Below are positions 49,463 through 60,480 of a DNA stretch of 64,000 nucleotides, in pieces (the stretch's first letter is position 1; each line of letters begins with the position of its first letter). The notes beneath the pieces were generated by a model. It did not search any database, was not told the origin of the DNA, and saw only the letters and a program-made list of their open reading frames with translations. The stretch comes from Toxotes chatareus (lineage: Eukaryota > Chordata > Actinopteri > Toxotidae), in contig CM028889.1 of assembly GCA_016801885.1 (NCBI GenBank), positions 17,068,501 through 17,132,500 on the forward strand. The letters are read 5' to 3'. The translations under genes and the position numbers were made by a program.

Positions 49463-52311
49463 TTTTGAAACTTTCCGTCACGACTTCTTTCTAGAAGATT
49501 TATTAATAAGATTCATTTAAGGTTACTGTGACGATCTGGTTCAGGGCTCACATGTGATCGAGCTCCCTGTCTATAAGAGTAAGCAGTTAGTCATCCCTGT
49601 ATCTGATCTCTCGCTCTCATTCTCTCTCCGTCCGTCCTGTCTCATTTGCTTGTTCACTCCAGTGAATAGAAACCTGACACCTTCAGAACAATGGGATGGA
49701 GATACGATGGGATGAGATATGAGACAGATGGAGAGATCCAGAGTGTGTAGCCTGAAGGCGGTTAATTGTCACAGGAGGTTGATAACTACCTAAGTTTCAC
49801 AGAGACGCTAATTAGACATTCTGTTAATGCTGAGACTCCCACGTGCTGCTGTGTTTCTGGGCGTGGGTTCCTCCAGTGAGAGAGGTATGAGCTGTCACTG
49901 TACAGGTTTGATCGATACAACACACAATAGCATAGGAAACAGTTATAGTGAATACAATTTTGAAACAATATAGTGATGTTAAAAATGTGTTAAAGAAATA
50001 CGCTGACATTTTATGAGCTCTGCCTCTCTGATTTGTTTCCAGGAATTATATGAAGATCAACACCAGTTTCAACTCCGTATAATCAGTAGAATGGCTCAGG
50101 ATGTGTTCATAGACCAGCTTGACAACAACATGAACAAGCAATGAAACAAGCAAAAACAGCCAGCTTCCTTTGAAGGAGGACAAATTCACCTTCGAAAAGT
50201 TTATAAATCATGAAGCATCATAAATCTGCTCATAACCAGTACATTCAAGAATCACCTGGGCTTTGTTTAGAGTTACAAAAAAATGTGAGAAGCAAAACAT
50301 TCCACAGTAGCAACAGGACTTCAGAAAAGTTGCATGCAGTTGCCCCGATGTTGATGGTGTTGATTATTGTAAATTAATTAAGCGCTTCTTTTGTATAAGA
50401 TATTTTCTCAGGACTGGTCTGGTGGACTGTTCTCTTCATGTGTTATGTGTATATAAGACAGCTTTGTAGCAATGGTGCCTGAGTCTCATGGGTATTGCAG
50501 TATTTAGAAAACACAAATCCTCAGAAACAAAGTTGAAATAATTTTAAAGTGTGGCCGAAACATAAACCTGTTGGGTTGTTACGTTATCTGGAAGAGTCCC
50601 TAGTTTTTTGTGTTAACTAACATGAAGGATATCATTTCTAGAATAAAAACTTAACCGCGAATGCAGAATGAGTCACTGTCACTTTATCAAATTACTTCAA
50701 AATGTATTAATATGACAGCATTATATAAGCCAATATTTTGTGTTTTGAGCTGGATTTACATCTTAGCAATAAACATTTGTGCCAAGTGTGACACAGATAT
50801 TTTTATATTCAACCTGCATGACAAAAAATGATTACATTTGGCTCACAAAGGATTAGACAGCAGTGTTTTTTTTCTGCTCTTGTGTAAATCCCATCAGAGT
50901 TGGCTGCATGCCCAGTGTATGTTTTGACCGGGTATTCAGGCTTTCAGACTGACACAGTGATGGTGTGATCATCTCTCAGTGCCGCCTGTCAGTGGTGACA
51001 GCCAATAACACTTCTGTGACCTCCCAACACTCAACAGCACAATGGGATAATTGGCTGGATAGACTTACAATGATACGCACAACACACACAGGCATAATGC
51101 TGCCGTGTGAAATCCTCATAATGCCAGTTTTTTTTTTCATGTTTCCACTCAAGCTGAAGGATTTCATGCTGCTTTAGAGTCATGATAACAAGTTTTCTGA
51201 AATGCGGCAAAAGTACAGGTATGTGGCAAAGATTAATGACTTCATACTTCTCCTGCAGCATGATCCATTTCTCTGTTGTCTAGTTGCATGTCCAGGGTGT
51301 TCCGAATAGATAATCTTGCCAGGATATGGCTGAGTACATTGCTGCATTGTGTTTGTTGCTTGCGCATTGAGCACATTCAGTTGAAAACACTGACGACATT
51401 TTGGTTGCTGAGCATAACTTTAGCCTAGTTAATCTAAGAGACAGTTAAGTGACACAGATTAATTACATATGCATTGTTTCCTATTACACTTAACTTAAAT
51501 TGCTTTGACTTTCTAACGTAACATGAATGTATTGCTCCTTCTCGAGGGCTAAGGATATTTTTATGTTAAAAAAAGTATGACTCATTTCACAGTTTAAGTT
51601 CATTACACAAACATACCCAGTTATGCTCTCGTCCACTGATTATTAGTCCAGTCTAAATGATGATGATGATTAAACAACATTTTGGTTCAGAATGATGGTA
51701 TCAAACCCTGTTTCCTGAAGAGGTTCATACAAAATAGCACCACTCTTAATAGCTACCTGCAAGGTGCCTTTGAGAAGACTGATTAAACCCTAAATTGAAG
51801 CAAATGCTGCTCAGAGGCAGGAAACAAAACACTGTGATTGTACTGGGCAGCTCCCTGATGTCAACATATTTAGTTTGTGAATATAAAGCTCATGGCAGTG
51901 AAGAGATAATCTTGTCTTGATGTAAAGCACACTGCTTTACAATTTTCAGTCAAAATATGTGGATAAATAAGGTGAAAAGCATCACCTTTGAATAATTTTG
52001 GCTCAAATCTTGTTATTCCAGTTGGAACTAACTAGACACTTTATATTTTTAAGTGTTTTTTATATCTTCTCGGACCGACAGATCATTGAGCGCCATATTT
52101 ATCTACAATCTCAAATGTTATGTGTTTAACACAAACATTGTTTAGGAATGGCGAATACTGTGTGTCACCTTGTCAGAGGACACATGCGGTGATATAAGAG
52201 CAAAGAGGCTGGGAGGTTGTGTGACATAAAAATGTTTTACACCCTCACACCTGGCTCCACCCATCCCATACACTATATGTCCCCTCACGGTAAGCCTCAT
52301 TCCTCATTCCC

Positions 52312-52342
<31 letters not shown>

Positions 52343-54184
52343 TTGTGAAAACATGACTGTTTTCTGCATGAAACTCCTTGTCCTCTCATTAAACTTCGAT
52401 GGTCAGTTCCGGGTCGTTTATTGATTGGAAGTCTTCGAGATCACCTGTCAGTCAAAGACAATAGGTAGTACTATGGAATCTTTTTGTGGGGATTTTGTGC
52501 TGTGTGAGAGTCTGTAGATGGTGCTCTTTAATTACTCTCTCTTCACCCATTGCTGCTCATGCTTTCCTGCCAGTCAATGAAACCAACCCAGCCTGACCTC
52601 TCAGAATAAAATTCACAGTCATAGCCTGTAAAAATCTGGCTCAGTTCAGACCTCTGTGGACTATCCACTTTAGAGTTAAGAACAAAACTCAGTTGACCGA
52701 AGAGTGCATTCCTCATCATTTGTCAATATTAGACTGATAGAACAAGCGTTCAGAGACAAAACTAATGATGTGTAGACAGTGTCAAGGGTTCTTCCTTAGG
52801 ACAGGCATTTCTTCCAGTCAAAACAACATTGTACACATCTCTCATGCATTAATGTCATGCACCTCAAGGCTCAGCTCTCACAAGTCTTTTACAGATATTA
52901 CTGCCTGTCAGATTTGCAGTCTTTACTCCCATTACAACATGGCTTTAAACGAAGAAATTAATCATAGACATTTCACCGAGCACACAATGAGTGGAATGTG
53001 AAATTCAAATGCAGGATCTGAGTCTAAAAAACCACCAGAATTATGTCGTGAGATTAAACGAAACAACAGCTGCTGAATCAGCAGCCAGTCTTTGACAATC
53101 TGCAGGAAGAGGCAGCAGGCAGACAAAAAAAAAAAAAAAGCCAGGAAATTTATCATAACAATCCATGGTATAGGTGGACGTTTGCTGTATTAGTATTATG
53201 AGTCTGGCCGATATGTCAGATGCAGCTGGAGCAGATGGATGGGTAAAAATTCAGATTTTACTGCTGCTACAGTGAAAAAGAGACTTACATGATTAAGTTG
53301 CAGCAAAGAGAAGTGTGATTTTTATCACCAGTATATTAAAAAATGTTGCCCTCAAAATGAAAATGTTTAGCTTTGGGGTTTTGTGACCGACTACATCACT
53401 CAAATCGAAGATGCGATTGGGCAGATAGCACATAGATCATAAACCTGAGTGTTACCATGTCGCTGTATCCTTGGCTGTTTTAGAATCACATTGCTCACAT
53501 ACACTGGTGCTCAAAAAACAGAATAAGGACCAGGTTTTTGTGATGTGAGTGAGATGTCATCCATAAACAGACCTCTGCTTATAAATGTGTCATTTATCAG
53601 AATCATGGATTGTGTCTTGTTTTCCATGGGAGATTTCACCCACAGCTCCTACCTGTATCGAGCTCACCCCTGTTCATAGAGAGCATGTTTGCTCCCTTTC
53701 ATTAGTGCTCTCTTCATCTGGGAGCCACATGATACTCTACATTCATCGACGAATGCTTTTGGCTGTTATCATGTCTGCTGGGACGTTCACGTTTTCACAA
53801 GGGCATCTTGACATCATAGCCACTGATGGAAACCACGTCCCCACTGTGTCATTTTGTTGCCTTCTGTGGCACTGTTTGCCAGCTGTGTGTTGTCGAATGG
53901 AGTCAGGACAATCCCGTGTTGACCCCTTACTCCACAACAGCTGGCTGCTGTTCAGACAAACTGACACCGGGGACTTAAACACGCAAGTAAGCGTGTGTTA
54001 ATCACATAACCATATGGTATCTCAACAGTTAAATGCTATCAGGAAGGAATTCATGCTTGCTGTATGTTTCTCTGATAACAAATCTGGAGTGTAGTGTATT
54101 CTATAGACCTACTACTAATGTAACCTGGATACGAGGTTTACATGTGGTAAAGTCATTCTGGATAGTTTGGCATTGTAATAACTT
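49463..54184. other. Non-coding stretch with CA microsatellite
   Basis: A diverged relative of the repeat found in the 8187-8440 segment may lie at 49990-50085 (AATTATATGAAGATCAACAC). A (CA)n run is at 52311-52339 and a poly-A at 53125-53139. A 138-codon frame at 53585-54001 has no domain, signal or splice context. No gene is seen. Confidence 0.45.
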
Positions 54185-54330
54185 GCAGTGACCCCTGAAC
54201 TTTTCTTCTGGCACGATCATCAAATCAAGATTTAAATCCAACCAGTCCTTTGGTTTGTCACCAAATACCTGCAAAAATTCATCAGCCTCAGCTGCAATTT
54301 GTGTTCTTCAGCAAATGTCAGCAGGCAAGA
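54185..54330 (-). repeat. Dispersed teleost repeat, TGGATGGATTG family, copy 5
   Basis: TGACCCCTGAACTTTTCTTC, GGCACGATCATCAAATCAAG, CCTTTGGTTTGTCACCAAAT, ACCTGCAAAAATTCATCAGC and CTCAGCTGCAATTTGTGTTC correspond in order to the middle of copy 3 (43900-44000) and then to the reverse complement of copy 4. Confidence 0.65.
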
Positions 54331-57300
54331 AGATTATTGTTTTCATGTGTCACTACTGCAGATACACTGTTAGATTTGTTTTACCTATTTTGACACACTG
54401 GAGTTGTTTTGCAACTAAAAGCTGCCCGTGTCTGTTCTGATGAATGCTGCATTTCATGCCTGTGAACGTTCTGGCAATACGGTCATGCAAATCAATGATT
54501 TTATTGACAGGCATCTACACCTGAAACATTACATTACCACGCATCATTTTCAGCTGCAATCAACAAGAATACTGAATGTAGCTCCATTTGTTGTAATGAC
54601 TTTGCAGCGCACCACTCCCCGCATTGCTGCAACTCTCATGTGGTCCCCACAGACATATCCTAAATGAATGACTGACAAGGTGAGCATAATCACCGCCAAG
54701 ATTGGGTGATTCCGCCAGGCTATATCTGATAAATTAAATGAGATGGATAAATGATGGAGCGCAAACCCAGCAGTGCAGCAAAGAACCTCTCTCTCTTTCT
54801 CTATCAGTCTCTCTCTCTCTCTCTCTCTCTGCCTATCTGTGACTTTGTGTCTGATTCCAGTCTTGTCACCATTGTGACAGGAGAGCAGAAGGAAAAGCAG
54901 AAGGCATACAGGTATAGATATTCGTTGTCCTTGCTGCTTTTAGGAAACATATGCAATGCCAGTCTAGAGGGACAGGGACAGATTTTGCTTCTTCCAGTGC
55001 TTTTGTTGTCATGTTTACTTCACTTTCTCTCGTTTTTCTTCACAGGCTCAAATGCAAGCACCTGTCACACACAATTTCCTTCCTCTGTGAGCAGTTTTTT
55101 TCCTCATGCAACTTACAGTAAACCACTTGATATCTTACTCAACTCAAATTCAAAACATAATTTTCTCTCTCTCTTAATATAACGTACCAAATGTACAGAT
55201 TGCAGTGAGCTGTTCCTTTTGGAAAATTCCTAATGTCTAAAAATAGCCTGACAATATTTACATGAGTCTTATTCATTGTACATTGAATTCATGCACACCT
55301 GGTGAGTCAGCATTGAAGGTGCTAATTTACATGCCGCCAAAGACGAGAACAACATCTTATGCCACAACTGCACAGTCAGAAAATTAGATTGCCTCATTGA
55401 GCAAACACACGCAGATTACATGCTGATTAGCCGTGTCTCTGCCCGTCTGAGCAACACCTAATTCATCAGTGACCAATTACCGGTGACCTTTAGTGACCTC
55501 TGAACTTGACATCAGAGAGATGAAGTGAGGCTTTAGGAGATTGAACGGAGGTCTCACATTTAAATTGCCCTATCCTCTGCCCTTTGGCATCTTTACCGAA
55601 CAGAATAAGTCATTACCAATGAAAATCTATGTTCTATATTTTAAATTAGAATCACATTCTCTGAACCGATGACTCTATTTAATAGCTTAGAGTCATTACT
55701 TTGTTGACTCAGTGTGGAGAATCAAATGTATGATGAATGAGGCTGTTTTTGTTTTTCTGTTTTGAGAGGGACAAATTGTGATGAACTTGTTTTGCTTGTT
55801 GCCTGACAGTCTGGCAAAGCTACAGAAAAAGTAGTGCAGAAAGCTGCTGCAAAATCCAATAAGAAAAGAAATCCTTACTGTACAAGTACTATACCTCTGA
55901 GTCTTAAGACAGCTTAGTAAGTGTAGTGTATGTTTTAGTCCTGTAGAGGGCAGGACATGAACATGAGGGGTGTGTTTATTATACTCTGTTGGTTTTTAAA
56001 AGATTTGAGTTGTTTTTATTTATATTGTATCTGAAGGAGAATTAAAGTAGTCTATAACTAACCAGCAGTATGCCTCAGCAAAAATCTGCAGGCTGTTACA
56101 TGGCGAGCACTGATAGTCAGTGCAGCGCTGGTTTTGTGCACCTGAATGAATTGTTCAAACAGCAGTACCTCAAGCAAGTTATTTTATTATGCAGGTCATG
56201 AGCCAATTCTGAGTTCAGTCAGCACAGTTCATCTAAGTATGGACGGGAATTCATGAGGGAGGAAAACACAAGTAACCACACATTTCAAAGGTAAGCAGCT
56301 GCTGAATTCTGTGCTCTATTAGAATTTGGGATAAATTGCATGTTGAATTTAATCTAGGAAAAAACATAAAGTGTCACGAGTTCTGTTACTATTGTACTTT
56401 ATGTTTATATGTAGTTTAACAAACCCTTTGTGAGCCAGTATCACTGTCTTCAGTATTCAGTGCCTCTGCTATATGGAGGCAAGTTGTAGTATATGAGTTA
56501 TGCCAGTAGTATTGAACAACTCTTGTCAGGACAGGTTGTGCTTGAGAAGCTACTGGGTAAAACATAAATATGAAGAAATCGTTGGTTTGAAAAAGTGGAA
56601 AAGTGCAAACATAATTTCATCAACAGTGTGTGAAACAGAACATGAGTTCAGCAATCAGTTTAATGTCATGCGACATTAAACTGCGTCCGTTCTCGTGTTT
56701 TTCAACGGAGAAAAACATGAAATTATTAATCCTACCAGGATCATGAGAAGATGGTTAGTTAAGGCATAAGATGATATATATTAGTGATGATATATATTAA
56801 TTGACATAAACCTTGACATGATCAGATTTGAATTGAAAATAGTTTTTCATGTTTAAATTATGGTTACAGATGGCTGGGATTAGGTGTAGTTAAGGTTTGC
56901 ATATGAATCCTGGAGGACTTTGGTTCATAATAAAGCAGAACCCCCCCAAAAAAGGTAATTAGCCATAGTTAACTACACATACTAGTCTATATTTCTTGCA
57001 GAACCAGGGCTGAATCTCATGCTGGCGAACTCTAGAAATCAAAAATAAGAGGCAGGTTGTTTTTGAAGATTACTGAATGATTGCGTCATTATTAACTATA
57101 TTTAGTCTGAGGGTGGGTTTATCTCAAACTAGTCTGAATTTATTATGATGATGGACAGTGTTGGGAGGATCTCTCAAGTCCACAAATTTGATAGAGTCAG
57201 GTTTTTAAGGATTATAAAACATAACTTCCTCTCACAATGGGTGGGGGGGGCTAAGCCTCACAGATATTAAAAGCAAATGTCCTTCTTTCTATAAGAACTG

Positions 57301-58069
57301 AAAAAAAAAAATCTGTAACAAATTTGGCCAGTTCCTTCCATTGTTTTATTCAAGTGAGAGCCAAACGACTGACATTTCAGCGTGTAATAAATCCAGTCTT
57401 TGCCAGTATAGGAGGAATGTGAGCCAGGAGTTGAGAAAGGCACAGAGATGTCAGTGTCTATAAGAAGAGCAATCACTGCCTTACGTAATGCTGGTCAGTC
57501 CACTATATTGCCTCCAAGGCACTTCACAGTTCTTCTCTCTTCATTTTAAACAAGTCTTTTGTGCATGAGCAACAACAAACATTCACAAATATGGATCTGC
57601 TGTGCTTGAAACGTCAAACACACAACCAGCATCAGCACACACACAAAGTTTGCCTGCAGATGTTTAATAGGAGGATTATAACAAAAGGAGGAAGCTCCTT
57701 GCACTGTGGTGGCTGGTTGCTGGTGCAGTATCAATGGGTTGTTCAACCCAGTGAGAAAGCTTCTGACTCCACTTCAATAATGTGCTCACTTCATGGATAT
57801 TCAAGTAGCCCACAATAGGTGTGACCTTGCAGCCACTTGCCTAATGTTGCAGCATTTCATTTGCATTTCTCTCCCTGTAGAGAATAAATGGAACCGGTAC
57901 AAACTGACGGGGAACACCTTGAGCACTTATGAAGCTGCTGGTTGAAGTTCAGAAACTCTTATAAAACAAAACAAAACAAAAAGAGTGGGAAAGTAGTGGG
58001 AAATTGTCTATTTTGGGGTTATCATGCTTATCATGGAGCAGGGCCATAATGCAGAGGGATGGTTGACAT
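54331..58069. other. Non-coding stretch with a TC tract and one DR4 site
   Basis: A pyrimidine (TC)n tract lies at 54787-54830. The 143-codon frame through it is repeat-driven. A near-exact tandem GATGATATATATTA occurs twice near 56769-56799. The patch 55285-55510 is repeat-free with homeodomain cores and a DR4 element (listed). No gene is seen. Confidence 0.45.
55484..55499 (-). promoter_or_regulatory. Perfect DR4 (thyroid hormone/LXR type) element
   Basis: The plus strand TGACCTTTAGTGACCT reads AGGTCACTAAAGGTCA on the minus strand, two exact AGGTCA half-sites spaced by four bases, the consensus for TR/RXR and LXR/RXR. It lies in a repeat-free, possibly conserved patch, unlike the elements at 24.8 kb. 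Confidence 0.5.
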
Positions 58070-58337
58070 GGTTAAATGTCATGCCATGTCATCATCTGCC
58101 GCTTATGTGGGTCTGGGCCCAGGTTGTGGGGGTGACAGTCCCAGCAGGGCCCCTTGCAGTTTTTTTTTTTCTTTGACTGCCGCCCAGTCCACAATGCACT
58201 GAAGTCCTACGGCACCTCCTGCAGGCGGTGGGCCCATGGGAGGCGCTGCCGCCTGGTGTGGGGCTCAAACTCACGACCCTGAGTTTGAGTCTTATGCTCT
58301 ACCAACTGAGCTAACCGGGTGGTACGGGGTTAAATGT
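58070..58337 (-). mobile_element. tRNA-Lys-derived SINE with 10-bp target duplication
   Basis: On the minus strand the element opens with a tRNA-like head: CCCGGTTAGCTCAGTTGGTA (A box near 58302-58314), then AGCATAAGACTC, then GTCGTGAGTTTGAGCCCCAC (B box near 58262-58272). This closely resembles tRNA-Lys, but the anticodon arm is damaged and no proper acceptor stem closes. A GC-rich body follows, with an internal poly-A at about 58160-58171. The tail CTGGGCCCAGACCCACATAA / GCGGCAGATGATG resembles the 3' end of fish LINEs. GGTTAAATGT at 58070-58079 and 58328-58337 is an exact 10-bp direct repeat, so about 248 bp were inserted by LINE-type retrotransposition. Confidence 0.85.
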
Positions 58338-59288
58338 TGAGGCCTTAATTTTTCAGCTTTTAAATGCATCCTCGTGCAACCACTCAAAACTTCTCTGTCA
58401 CACTCCTGTTACTCCCGTGCACACTCTGTGCTGCTCCTCTGTCAGTGAGCAGACAGCAGCCTGTGTTACTAATCATCTTGGGTTATTTGTCTCACTGGGG
58501 GAATGTGGAGGAAATGAGTGAGTTAGATTTGTCTGGTAGAGGGTGAAGATTGAATAGCTGACATGTGGGTGTACTCCTGTAAACAGCTTAACAAATTATT
58601 CTTTTTGTTCCATTTAATTACAAAAAAAAGAAACAAAGGGTGCAGAACTTGAGGGGCTCAGGAGTAAATGTGTAATTCTGGCTTGAGTTTCTCACAGTCT
58701 ATTGGTGAGAGTAGTGAGAGCAAAGATAAGAGTCTGGTGGAGAGGTTTATTCACAGATGCACAGTGGAATGGAGCAAGACAGCACAGTGAACTCTGTCAC
58801 ATATATATATAAATATATATTTTAATATTCTGTCTATACTTTAGTAATAGAATTGTTGGTTGTGAGTGTTTATACAATGTCCGTTTTCTTCATTCTTATC
58901 TAAATGTCTCTCAGTCTATCAGCACTTTTGTTTTATTTATATGCATCTTTTTTTCCTCTTGCTTTGTTCCCAGGTCCCATTGTGCTGAACAATTTGCATG
59001 ATTCCTTTTGTTGAACTGCAAACATTTGTTGAAACTACGTATTGTTCAAAGTGCTTCATCTTGAAAAATACTGGTTTTGTTTTTGGATTGAGGAGGAGGT
59101 GTGTGACCCTGGTCTTATAAACACACATCAAATAAAATGTGGCAGATCCAGGAGAGCCGAGATATGAGATTGTTATGTGACGTTTGAGCGCTCGGAGAAA
59201 ACAGACAGCTCCACTCTAACCTGCCGGCCCCAGTCCCAGTGGTCGACCACTGAATCATGCTCCCTCTTGGCACAAACAACAGCAAACA
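58338..59288. other. Non-coding stretch, no gene seen
   Basis: An AT-rich simple tract lies at 58801-58826. No frame or dispersed repeat that I can support. Confidence 0.5.
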
Positions 59289-59455
59289 CCCATCCATCCA
59301 TTTTCTACACCTACTTATCCTGTGCAGGGTCACAGAGGCCTGAAACATATCCCAGCACACACTAGGCAAGAGGCAAGCTTTGGCCTTGGCAGGTTGACAT
59401 TCTATCACAAGACTAGCACCGACTCACACCTATGGGCAATTTAAGGTCACTCATT
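59289..59455 (-). mobile_element. LINE 3'-end fragment, same family as 40843-40958
   Basis: CCCATCCATCCATTTTCTAC, ACTTATCCTGTGCAGGGTCA, ATCCCAGCACACACTAGGCA, AGGTTGACATTCTATCACAA and ACACCTATGGGCAATTTAAG follow the fish LINE tail in reverse order of transcription, so the element points to the minus strand. It extends further 5' than the copy at 40.9 kb and is more diverged. No target duplication was found. Confidence 0.75.
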
Positions 59456-60099
59456 ATCATCAATCACATAGTCAGATGCCTGATTCCCATGCAGTCTATT
59501 GATGCTGATAAGTGTATGTGTTCTGTATTGACAAGATGTCAAGCAGAACAACCTTGGCAGTGCTCATCTCAAATACTAATAACTGCAAGGTTATCCTTCG
59601 GGTCATCTGAAAGTTTGTACCATTTTGTCAGAGTTATAATGTTATTTCCATGTGGTACATAGATCAAATGAGGGTATGATATTTTCTGCAGCTGTTAATA
59701 TCAAGTCGTTCATTTGCGTGTAAACTGCTGTTTGTTAGGTGGAGACAGTCTCTTCCTCCTCCTTTATGTTTCTGGTGTTTCCACTCCCTCCTGTTTCTTG
59801 TTTGTCTCCTGTTTTTCTGTTTTCGTGTGTGTGTGTGGACCAGGGCGTGGCTGACCTACTTTTGGATTCCAACACATTTAGGTTTCACCCAAAAGTGATC
59901 ATCATGTCATCATGTCATGCCATTTCTTAATAAAAATCTTGGCTATCTCATCCTAATGCAACACACATAGTCACCAAAATCTGAAACTCATTAGCCCTTC
60001 ACTAAAGGCTTGATAAAGAACACAAATAAAGATGCATTACTAAATGTAGGTGGAAAGGTAGATGGAACACATGGAAACAAACAAAACTGACATTATGTT
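59456..60099. other. Non-coding stretch, no gene seen
   Basis: Short TC-rich and TG simple sequence near 59750-59840. No supported gene or repeat. Confidence 0.5.
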
Positions 60100-60480
60100 G
60101 GAGATTTGACATCCGGTTCGGCTCCTGCATTTATAGCTTGCTTTGTAATTGTGAGTATTTTTGTTCCGTTTTATTTTGAAATGACCTGTTTTTTGTGTCT
60201 ATGATTGTTTACTTCTTGCGCCTGTGTGTATCTGGCCTATTTGATCGCCCGGTCCCAAGTAGTTCCACCCGTTGCCAATTACCCTTGCCTTCTTTGTGTA
60301 TTTAGTCTTTGTGCTCCCCATGCTCTTTGTCACTTCATCTGTTTTGTTTCCTGTGCTTTATCTTGAATTTTTATGTGTCTTGCTTCCTGAATTTGAAGTT
60401 CCTGAGTTCTGCTTCCATACCTGCCTAAGCTTTCTCTATCCATCTGCATATAAACCTGTTTTCTTATATTAACAAAACAA
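60100..60480 (+). repeat. Possible old LTR or retroelement 3' end
   Basis: The T-rich series CTTGCCTTCTTTGTGTATTT, AGTCTTTGTGCTCCCCATGC, TCTTTGTCACTTCATCTGTT and TTGTTTCCTGTGCTTTA, then TCCTGAATTTGAAGTTCCTG, resembles the untranslated/LTR region of common fish retroelements, with stem phrases such as 'TATTTAGTC...TTTGTC...TTCCTG'. No terminal TG..CA pair, primer-binding site or target duplication could be identified. Confidence 0.3.

Noticed and set aside
53585..54001. 138-codon plus-strand frame
   Set aside because: No recognisable domain, start context or splice sites; open on the opposite strand too. Length is within chance for 64 kb.
54751..55182. 143-codon plus-strand frame
   Set aside because: It is driven by a (TC)n tract coding Ser-Leu repeats. 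No domain, splice context or recognisable similarity.
58260..58320. Functional tRNA-Lys gene
   Set aside because: The anticodon arm is damaged, the acceptor stem does not close, and the segment is joined to a SINE body within a target duplication.
60100..60480. Endogenous retrovirus
   Set aside because: No gag, pol or env frames, no primer-binding site and no paired LTR. At most an old solo LTR or LINE end.
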